A stretch of 8,139 nt of DNA from CBCPNA01 sp965120415 (lineage in GTDB: Bacteria > Bacillota > Clostridia > Lachnospirales > CAG-274): NCBI GenBank assembly GCA_965120415.1, contig CBCPNA010000058.1:1-8139 (forward strand). The letters are read 5' to 3'. This document shows, piece after piece, positions 1 through 5,153 of the stretch; position 1 is the first letter of the stretch, and each line of letters starts with the position of its first letter. A program made the position numbers and the translations under genes. The notes beneath the pieces were generated by a model. That model searched no databases and was not told the origin of the DNA. It worked only from the letters and a program-made list of their open reading frames with translations.

Positions 1-87
1 ATTATTTATCTCCTATTGATTTTTTTTATAAACAAGTTTCTTGATTTTCTCCCATTTATTTTTGTATAATTTACTCTTGCCTTTACA
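1..87 (-). repeat. Left arm of an 87-bp inverted repeat
   Basis: Read on the minus strand, this segment matches 8013-8099 on the plus strand at 85 of 87 positions (seen directly). Position i pairs with 8100-i. The only differences are at 36 and 43, each G here against A in the complement of the other copy. Identity stops at 88 on the inner side, while on the outer side it runs to the first base of the window, so this copy may extend further left. It contains no open frame of note. Read outward it carries GGGAG and AGGAG purine blocks, as in a 5' leader. That these are the 5' ends of two members of one mobile or multi-copy family is an inference. Confidence 0.93.
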
Positions 88-207
88 TAAGTTTATATAT
101 TAAAATAAAATAGTATTATATCATAAAAAAATCATAAAAAAGAAGTAAAATTATAAAAATTTATCTATATTATAAACATAGCATCGCAAAGATAGTAAAT
201 ATTAATA

Positions 208-261
208 TAAAAATAATATAAAAGACATCTTCTGTCAGCTTTTTAGGCAGACAAAGATGTC
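208..261 (-). terminator. Hairpin terminator of the Q-rich protein gene
   Basis: On the plus strand, GACATCTT (224-231) pairs perfectly with AAGATGTC (254-261). After a bulged C, TGTC (233-236) pairs with GACA (250-253), and a short GC pair lies above it. Read on the minus strand, the hairpin is followed by a T-rich run, TTTTATATTATTTTT. It begins about 30 nt after the stop codon of the minus-strand gene, which is the right place and orientation for its intrinsic terminator. There is little other structure between 88 and 207. Confidence 0.75.
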
Positions 262-292
262 ACTTTGAATTAGTATTAATTAAGATTATATA

Positions 293-1252
293 TTATCTTT
301 CTTCATCTTTTGAATTTTGCTTTTCTTCTTGAGTTATTTGCTGTGTTGCTTGAAGATTTGCTTGTTGTAATGCTGTTTGAAGATTTGCTTGTTGTATTAC
401 TTGTTGAAATCTTGTTTGAAGATTTTCTTGAAAATTTACTTGTTGCAATGTTGATTGAAGACTTACTTGTTGTGCTGTTACTTGAAAATTTGCTTGTTGC
501 AATATTGATTGAAGCCTTGCTTGTTGTAATGTTAGCTGAAGACTTGTTTGTTGACTTGCTTGTTGAAGTGTTGTCTGTTGCCATGATTGTTCAGTTGCTT
601 GTTGTAATATCGTTTTAATATTTGCTATTTGACGAAATGCTATTTCTAATTTTGATTTTAAGTTGTCTCTTTCAATTTTTAAATGTCTTACTTTTGCTTT
701 TTCATTTAAAAGTTGTTCTGAAAGAATATAGCTAATCTCTTTATTTCTATATTTTTTATTTTTATTTACTATATAAGCAATAAGTTTTCCTCTATTATCA
801 GTAGCAGCATCTTTTATACCTTGGTTATATTCTGCATCATAATATTCTGCTGAGTGAGGAAAAATTTCTTTTTTATAAATAGATATTTTTTTATGAGCTT
901 TTAATATTATTTCTGTTAATGTCTTAATTCTTTCTCTAAAATAACCTCTAAAATAATTTTTATATTCATAAATTCTATTTTTATCAAATATTCTTCCTTC
1001 TACAGCTGATTCTTTTAATTCAGCTTCCTCTATTGTATTTAAAAATGATAGTTGTTTAGCATGAAGATTAAGTAAAAGGTCAGAAGCTTTATTATTTATT
1101 TCTTCCCATGAGTTACCGGGATTATCCGGATTTGCAAAAGCAGTTCTGTTTGGTGGCTCATTAATAGCATTTTCAATTAATTTATCAATATCTTTGTTAA
1201 TTGTATTAAAATATTGCGTAAGGTCTTGTTTCATTTTATCATAGTCTTTCAT
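293..1252 (-). CDS. Unrecognised coiled-coil protein with glutamine-rich 9-residue repeat tail
   Basis: I do not recognise this 319-aa protein. The start chosen is the ATG at 1252, which has AAGGAG 9 nt upstream. A longer TTG start at 1321 would lie upstream of the predicted transcription start. Residues 1-160 are hydrophilic and mostly helical, with a PPNRTAFANPDNPGNSWEE segment at about 33-51. Residues about 175-218 are charged, with heptad-like spacing suggesting a coiled coil. Residues 216-305 are roughly one-third glutamine and are built from 9-residue units of the type LQQxxLQxT; units starting at 242, 251, 260, 269 and 278 are in strict register. The tail ends in a charged QEEKQNSKDEER. 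There is no signal peptide, membrane segment or Cys motif from the chosen start, so a cytoplasmic location is likely. The gene is monocistronic, diverges from rsmB and has its own promoter and terminator. Function is unknown; a structural or oligomerising role is only a guess. Confidence 0.82.
   Translation of the reverse strand: MKDYDKMKQDLTQYFNTINKDIDKLIENAINEPPNRTAFANPDNPGNSWEEINNKASDLLLNLHAKQLSFLNTIEEAELKESAVEGRIFDKNRIYEYKNYFRGYFRERIKTLTEIILKAHKKISIYKKEIFPHSAEYYDAEYNQGIKDAATDNRGKLIAYIVNKNKKYRNKEISYILSEQLLNEKAKVRHLKIERDNLKSKLEIAFRQIANIKTILQQATEQSWQQTTLQQASQQTSLQLTLQQARLQSILQQANFQVTAQQVSLQSTLQQVNFQENLQTRFQQVIQQANLQTALQQANLQATQQITQEEKQNSKDEER
338..607 (-). repeat. In-gene 27-nt tandem repeats (Q-rich tail)
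   Basis: The DNA coding for the glutamine-rich tail is a degenerate tandem array with a unit of about 27 nt. On the plus strand a GAAGAtTTGCTTGTTG-like core recurs, for example at about 350, 377, 458 and 512. Some units carry insertions of 12 nt or more that keep the reading frame. The array stays open in several frames on both strands, which is why spurious ORFs appear here. Variation in copy number between strains by slippage would be expected; this is inferred. Confidence 0.8.
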
Positions 1253-1261
1253 AAAATTTAT

Positions 1262-1267
1262 CTCCTT
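1262..1267 (-). promoter_or_regulatory. Ribosome binding site that sets the start of the Q-rich protein
   Basis: AAGGAG on the minus strand lies 9 nt before the ATG at 1252. It sits inside the longer open frame that begins with TTG at 1321, so it argues for the shorter, 319-residue protein. Confidence 0.85.
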
Positions 1268-1307
1268 TATTATAATATTAAAAAACAAGCATATTATTAA
1301 TATGGCT

Positions 1308-1337
1308 ATTGTAACATACAAAACTTTGTTTAATCAA
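1308..1337 (-). promoter_or_regulatory. Sigma-A-type promoter of the Q-rich protein gene
   Basis: On the minus strand, a TTGATT -35 element (1337-1332) is followed after 18 nt by a TACAAT -10 element (1313-1308) with a TGT extended -10 just upstream. Transcription would start near 1301, giving a leader of about 50 nt before the ATG at 1252 and leaving out the TTG at 1321. Confidence 0.6.
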
Positions 1338-1546
1338 TACACAATTTTTAAACTTTTTTTAAACTTTTGTTATAGAAAAATTATTATATATCATTTTTAA
1401 TAATAATTATTTTATTTGACTTATTTTTTGAAAAATAAAAAAATAAATTAGAATATGAGTATTTTTAACATATATTTTTACATATAATATTATTAGTTTT
1501 ATATAAATAAAAAATAATAAAATTATAAATTTTTTGCATGAAATGC

Positions 1547-1575
1547 TTGACTAATATTAAAATGTATGTTAAAAT
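1547..1575 (+). promoter_or_regulatory. Strong promoter driving a short transcript
   Basis: TTGACT (1547-1552), a 17-nt spacer and TAAAAT (1570-1575), preceded by TGT as an extended -10, form one of the best sigma-A matches in the window. The predicted start is near 1582. A small inverted repeat, GCAT-GAA-ATGC (1536-1546), abuts the -35 and could be an operator half-site pair, though 4-bp arms may be chance. No gene begins until 2022, and a terminator intervenes at 1611-1643. Confidence 0.65.
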
Positions 1576-1581
1576 GCAAGT

Positions 1582-1643
1582 GATATAATAACATAAGAAT
1601 AATTATGCTTTAGCTCCGTCTTTAGGCGGGGCTATCCTTTTTT
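1582..1643 (+). ncRNA. Predicted short RNA, about 60 nt, unknown function
   Basis: The interval runs from the predicted start of the 1547-1575 promoter to the end of the terminator T-run. The first 29 nt are AT-rich and unstructured. The rest is a 10-bp GC-rich hairpin with a TTTA loop and a T tail. The only ATG inside (1605) is followed after one codon by TAG and has no ribosome binding site. It could be a small regulatory RNA, a tightly terminated leader of the rsmB operon, or a decayed gene remnant. It does not resemble any riboswitch class that I can identify by eye. Promoter and terminator are seen; expression is inferred. Confidence 0.4.
1611..1643 (+). terminator. GC-rich intrinsic terminator
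   Basis: The arm at 1611-1620 (TAGCTCCGTC) pairs with 1625-1634 (GGCGGGGCTA) in a 10-bp stem with two G-T wobbles and a TTTA loop. It is followed by CCTTTTTT at 1636-1643. It works only in the plus direction, because the other side has no T-run. It is the most GC-rich patch in the whole intergenic stretch, and no coding sequence precedes it on this strand. Confidence 0.85.
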
Positions 1644-1953
1644 ATATTAAAGCGATAAAATATTAATAATATTTCAAAATTTTTATAATATAAAATCAAT
1701 TTTTATTTAGGTTTTATGTGTTTTGCTTAATATTTTATATACGATTTAATAGCTGTTTTTGTTATAATTTTTAGCATATAAAATTAATACTTCCTAAACT
1801 TCATATTTTGTGTTATACTTAATGATGGAGATTTTTATATAAATTTATGTAAATATTAAAATATTACGATTAATTTTTAAGCTTTCCTTTTCTTTCTTTG
1901 AAAGTGTAACATATCTATATATATGTTTTATAAAATTTTAAATAAATATAAAC

Positions 1954-1982
1954 TTGAAAAAAGTTTTTTTTTAATGTAAAAT
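1954..1982 (+). promoter_or_regulatory. Sigma-A-type promoter of the rsmB-rlmN-stp-prkC operon
   Basis: TTGAAA (1954-1959) and TAAAAT (1977-1982) are separated by exactly 17 nt. The predicted start near 1989 gives a leader of about 33 nt. The AGGGAG ribosome binding site (2001-2006) lies 15 nt before the ATG at 2022, which is longer than usual, but no better start codon is available. Confidence 0.65.
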
Positions 1983-2021
1983 ATATTAGATTATTTTTTT
2001 AGGGAGTTATTATTAATAAAT

Positions 2022-3347
2022 ATGAATGATAGAGAAATTGCTATAAATATATTAGTAGATATATTTAAACAAAATAGCTATAATAATTTAAGCTTACAAA
2101 AAGCTTTTTCAAAAAACAAAAGCTTATCTTCAGAAGAAAAGGCTTTTATAACAGAGCTTGTTAACGGCACTATGAGAAATGTCATTTTTATAGACTATAT
2201 AATAAATCAATTTTCTAGTACAAAAACTAATAAAATGAAGTTTTTTGTTTTAAATATTTTAAGAATATCTGTATATCAAATTATGTTTATGCCAAAAATA
2301 CCCCCTTTTGCTATTTGTAATGAGGCTGTTAACATAGCTAAAAGGCGTGGATTTACTTTTTTTAAAGGCTTTATAAACGCTGTTACAAAAAATATATGCA
2401 AAAATAAAGATAACATAAAATTGCCTGATAAAAAAGATAAGCTAGAATATTTATCTATCAAATATTCTTATCCTAAATGGATATTAAAGTATTGGCTTTT
2501 GGAGCTAGATATTAATACAATTTCTCAAATTTGCAAAAGTACTAGTTTACCCCCTAAAATATGCATTTGCATAAATACAAATAAGACTAATAAAGATAAT
2601 TTAAAAAAAATGCTTGAAAAGGATAATATATTTTTTGAAGAAGGGCTTATTTCTAAAAACTCTTTATATATAAAAAAGACAAAAGATATTACAAAAAATG
2701 ACGCTTTTAAAAAGGGATATTTTCATATTATGGACGAAAGCAGTATGCTTTTGGTAGAGGCTTTAGCCCCTAAAGAGGGGCAAACAATAATAGATGTATG
2801 CGCTGCCCCTGGGGGCAAAAGCTTTTATTGCTCTTATTTTATTAAAGACAACGGCAAAATTTTTGCTAGAGATATTTTTGAGCATAAAATAAATATTTTA
2901 AACGAAGGTAAAAAAAGACTTGACTTAAATAGCATTATACCGCAGCTAAAAGATGCAACAGTCTTTTTTAAAGAAGATGCTTTAAAAGCCGATTGTGTTA
3001 TAGTGGATGCTCCTTGCTCTGGGCTTGGTATTTTAGGTAAAAAGCCAGATATTAAATATACAAAAACGATTGAAGATATACAAAAACTAGCTATGTTACA
3101 AAAGCAAATTTTAAAAGCAAGCGCTGGATATGTTAAAAAGGGTGGTGTTTTAGTCTATTCTACATGCACTATATCCAAAAAAGAAAATATAGACAATGTT
3201 AATTGGTTTTTGCAAAATTTTGATTTTAAACTAAAGCCTTTTAAGCTAAATAAAGCATTTAAAACAGAAGATAAAGGTTATGTACAAATTTTGCAAAGCA
3301 TGTTTAATACAGATGGATTTTTTATAGCTAAATTTGAAAGATTATAA
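2022..3347 (+). CDS. rsmB: 16S rRNA (cytosine-C5) methyltransferase RsmB
   Basis: This enzyme makes m5C at position 967 (E. coli numbering) of 16S rRNA, using S-adenosylmethionine. At 441 aa it has the family's usual length. An N-terminal NusB-like RNA-binding domain (about 1-130) starts with MNDREIAINIL, typical of the family, and is followed by a Rossmann methyltransferase domain. The SAM motif DVCAAPGGK lies at 258-266. Motif IV, DAPCSGLG, is at 329-336 with C332. Motif VI, YSTCT, holds the catalytic C382. The C-terminus ends in TDGFFIAKFERL. One oddity is just before it: the usual LP of this motif (as in QLLP) is replaced (QILQSMFN). It is the first gene of the operon, ending 15 nt before rlmN. 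In Bacillus relatives def and fmt usually precede it; here a promoter-bearing gap does, so the operon starts at rsmB. Confidence 0.95.
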   Translation: MNDREIAINILVDIFKQNSYNNLSLQKAFSKNKSLSSEEKAFITELVNGTMRNVIFIDYIINQFSSTKTNKMKFFVLNILRISVYQIMFMPKIPPFAICNEAVNIAKRRGFTFFKGFINAVTKNICKNKDNIKLPDKKDKLEYLSIKYSYPKWILKYWLLELDINTISQICKSTSLPPKICICINTNKTNKDNLKKMLEKDNIFFEEGLISKNSLYIKKTKDITKNDAFKKGYFHIMDESSMLLVEALAPKEGQTIIDVCAAPGGKSFYCSYFIKDNGKIFARDIFEHKINILNEGKKRLDLNSIIPQLKDATVFFKEDALKADCVIVDAPCSGLGILGKKPDIKYTKTIEDIQKLAMLQKQILKASAGYVKKGGVLVYSTCTISKKENIDNVNWFLQNFDFKLKPFKLNKAFKTEDKGYVQILQSMFNTDGFFIAKFERL

Positions 3348-3362
3348 GGAAAGGTAATTAAA

Positions 3363-4382
3363 ATGGATATAAAAAGCTATTTTATAGATGAATTAGAAGA
3401 ATATATAAAAAATATAAATCAGCCCAAATTTAGAGCAAAACAAATATTTTCATGGATACATCAAAAAAATGTGACAAATTTTTTTGAAATGTCTAATATA
3501 CCTAAAACATTACAACAAAAACTGAATAATGAATTTACATTTTTAGATTTAAAAATAATAAAAAAACTTAAATCAAAAGATGATACAGTTAAATATTTAT
3601 TTAGGCTATATGATGGCAATATGATAGAAAGCGTTTTTATGCCTTATAGCTATGGTAATGCTGTATGTATATCAACTCAAGTAGGGTGCAAAATGGGCTG
3701 TAGCTTTTGTGCATCTACCTTGGATGGCTTTGCAAGAAATTTAACCCCTTCAGAAATGCTTTCTCAAATATATGAAATAGAACACGATTTAGCCAAAAAA
3801 GTTAGAACAATTGTTTTAATGGGGAGCGGAGAGCCTTTTGATAATTTTGAAAATTTAAAAACTTTTATTAAAATTATTAATTCTAAAGATGGCTTTAACC
3901 TTGGGCAAAGACATATTACCGTTTCTACATGTGGTATTGTTGAAAAGATATACGATTTTGCAAATCTTAATACACAGGTTAATCTTGCTATTTCATTACA
4001 TGCTCCGACAGATGACCTTAGAGCAAAAATTATGCCAATAGCTAAAAAATATCCTATTTTAAATATTATAAATGCTTGTAAATATTATTCAGATACGACA
4101 AAAAGAAGAGTTACGTATGAATACGCTCTTATATCTTCTGTTAATGATAAAGAAGAACATGCAAAACTGCTTATTAGCTTATTAAAAAATTCTTTATGTC
4201 ATGTAAATTTAATTCCTATTAATGAAATAAAAGAAAATAATTATAAAAAAACTTCTGAAGATAAAATTAAAAAATTTAAAAACACATTAGAAGATGCTGG
4301 TATAAAAACAACTATCAGAAGAGAATTAGGTAGTGATATAAATGCTGCTTGTGGGCAGCTTAGAAGAAATTATAAATACTAG
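3363..4382 (+). CDS. rlmN: Dual-specificity rRNA/tRNA adenine-C2 methyltransferase RlmN (radical SAM)
   Basis: RlmN methylates C2 of A2503 in 23S rRNA and, in several bacteria, of A37 in some tRNAs. This protects translational fidelity and affects sensitivity to peptidyl-transferase antibiotics. The 339-aa protein has the normal length. The radical-SAM cluster motif CxxxCxxC is at C109, C113 and C116. C330 (in NAACGQLR) corresponds to the second catalytic cysteine that is transiently methylated. MGSGEPFDN (153-161) is the family's SAM-binding GEP motif, and the N-terminal part carries the FRAKQIFSWIH helix seen in RlmN. RlmN is favoured over its paralogue Cfr by the operon context, as rsmB-rlmN is a conserved pair. 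The ribosome binding site GGAAAGG overlaps the rsmB stop codon, which suggests translational coupling. Confidence 0.96.
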   Translation: MDIKSYFIDELEEYIKNINQPKFRAKQIFSWIHQKNVTNFFEMSNIPKTLQQKLNNEFTFLDLKIIKKLKSKDDTVKYLFRLYDGNMIESVFMPYSYGNAVCISTQVGCKMGCSFCASTLDGFARNLTPSEMLSQIYEIEHDLAKKVRTIVLMGSGEPFDNFENLKTFIKIINSKDGFNLGQRHITVSTCGIVEKIYDFANLNTQVNLAISLHAPTDDLRAKIMPIAKKYPILNIINACKYYSDTTKRRVTYEYALISSVNDKEEHAKLLISLLKNSLCHVNLIPINEIKENNYKKTSEDKIKKFKNTLEDAGIKTTIRRELGSDINAACGQLRRNYKY

Positions 4383-4394
4383 AATAATACTAAA

Positions 4395-4401
4395 AGAGGT
4401 G
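4395..4401 (+). promoter_or_regulatory. Ribosome binding site that sets the phosphatase start
   Basis: AGAGGTG lies 6 nt before the ATG at 4408. The frame is open further upstream to an ATG at 4342 inside rlmN, but that start has no such site, and the extra 22 residues are not part of the PP2C fold. Confidence 0.8.
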
Positions 4402-4407
4402 TTTTTA

Positions 4408-5133
4408 ATGAAAGGGATAGGAGCTACAGATATAGGCAAGGTAAGGCTTATTAATCAAGATTGCATATTTATTTCTAATGAAAAGATAGGCATGCTTGAT
4501 AATTTATATATTGTTGCTGACGGCATAGGGGGCAATAATGCAGGCGATGTTGCAAGCCAAAAGTCAATAGAGTTTTTTGTTGATTTTATAAAAAACAAAA
4601 AAAAAGAACAAGAAATTTTTGAGCTAATGCTAAAAGCTTTATCCTATGCTAATAAAAAAGTATACGAGCTTTCCAAAACAAAAAAAATATATGAGAATAT
4701 GGGTACAACCTTTTTAGCATTGACAATTAAAAATAAACAAATATTTGTTATTCATATTGGCGATAGCCGTTTATATAGCGTTCGTGATAGCAAAATAAAA
4801 AGGCTAACAATAGACCATACATATGCTATGGACCTTTTAAAGGCTGGGCTTGTATCTATAGAGCAAGTCGACCATATAAAAGAGGCTAGCGTGCTTACAA
4901 AATTTTTAGGGACTGATACAGATATTAAAGCCGATACACTTTTTTACGATATATTTAAAGATGATTTATTTATAATGTGTTCAGATGGATTAAGCGGTAT
5001 GCTCCTTGATGAAGAAATTAAACAAATTGCATTAAACAAAAGCTTAACTTCTAAACAAATTGTACAAAATTTGATTAATACAGCAAATGAAAAAGGCGGA
5101 AAAGATAATATTGCTGTAATTATTTTAAAATAG
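4408..5133 (+). CDS. prpC: PP2C-family Ser/Thr protein phosphatase (PrpC/Stp)
   Basis: A metal-dependent (Mn2+/Mg2+) cytoplasmic phosphatase that removes phosphate from Ser/Thr residues placed there by its partner kinase, encoded next. The 241-aa protein is the standard minimal bacterial PP2C. It starts MKGIGATDIGKVR, with the conserved NQD at 16-18. Metal-binding motifs follow in order: ADGIGG at 37-42 (D38, G39), MGTT at 98-101, HIGDSRLY at 116-123, CSDGLSG at 191-197 (D193) and GGKDNIAV at 230-237 (D233). All expected catalytic aspartates are present, so it should be active. It sits 25 nt after rlmN and 20 nt before the kinase gene, the arrangement of prpC-prkC in Bacillus and stp-stk in other Firmicutes. 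Confidence 0.95.
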   Translation: MKGIGATDIGKVRLINQDCIFISNEKIGMLDNLYIVADGIGGNNAGDVASQKSIEFFVDFIKNKKKEQEIFELMLKALSYANKKVYELSKTKKIYENMGTTFLALTIKNKQIFVIHIGDSRLYSVRDSKIKRLTIDHTYAMDLLKAGLVSIEQVDHIKEASVLTKFLGTDTDIKADTLFYDIFKDDLFIMCSDGLSGMLLDEEIKQIALNKSLTSKQIVQNLINTANEKGGKDNIAVIILK

Positions 5134-5141
5134 TTTTGCTT

Positions 5142-5147
5142 AGGAGG
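5142..5147 (+). promoter_or_regulatory. Ribosome binding site that sets the kinase start
   Basis: A perfect AGGAGG 6 nt before the ATG at 5154. A TTG at 5136 is in frame and open, but it lies upstream of this site and would put the site inside the coding sequence, so it is rejected. Confidence 0.88.
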
Positions 5148-5153
5148 AAAATT

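Larger units (their letters stand above)
1338..2021. other. Gene-free AT-rich intergenic stretch
   Basis: No plausible coding frame was found on either strand; every open frame is short and lacks a ribosome binding site. It is extremely AT-rich with many A and T runs. Three recognisable items are listed separately: a promoter at 1547-1575, a terminator at 1611-1643 and the rsmB promoter at 1954-1982. Two weaker extended -10 boxes, TGTTATAAT at 1760-1768 and TGTTATACT at 1811-1819, lack convincing -35 elements and may be accidental in such AT-rich DNA. Confidence 0.7.

Noticed and set aside
303..584. Minus-strand frame rich in Ser, Thr and Asn
   Set aside because: It is an out-of-frame reading of the same repeats, kept open by their period, with no start signal.
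338..607. Periodic repeats that resemble a CRISPR array at first sight
   Set aside because: The units are contiguous, about 27 nt, degenerate and in frame within a gene. There are no unique spacers and no cas genes.
310..618. Open plus-strand frame coding for a Leu/Val/Glu-rich hydrophobic protein
   Set aside because: It is the antisense of the Q-rich repeat. Its periodic composition follows from the 27-nt repeat, it has no ribosome binding site, and the minus-strand gene has a better start, promoter and terminator.
1250..1321. Hydrophobic N-terminal extension of the Q-rich protein from a TTG at 1321, which would look like a signal peptide or membrane anchor
   Set aside because: The AAGGAG site lies inside this stretch, 9 nt before the ATG at 1252, and the predicted transcription start near 1301 is downstream of the TTG.
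1341..1375. Short direct repeats of the TTTTTAAAC type
   Set aside because: Low-complexity AT-rich sequence with only two units and no link to a known element.
1483..1488. Perfect TATAAT box in the intergenic stretch
   Set aside because: There is no -35 element or extended -10 at the right distance; such boxes arise by chance in DNA this AT-rich.
2276..2461. Short minus-strand frame inside rsmB, with similar ones inside prkC
   Set aside because: They lie opposite strongly conserved coding sequence, have no ribosome binding sites, and their composition is that of an antisense shadow.
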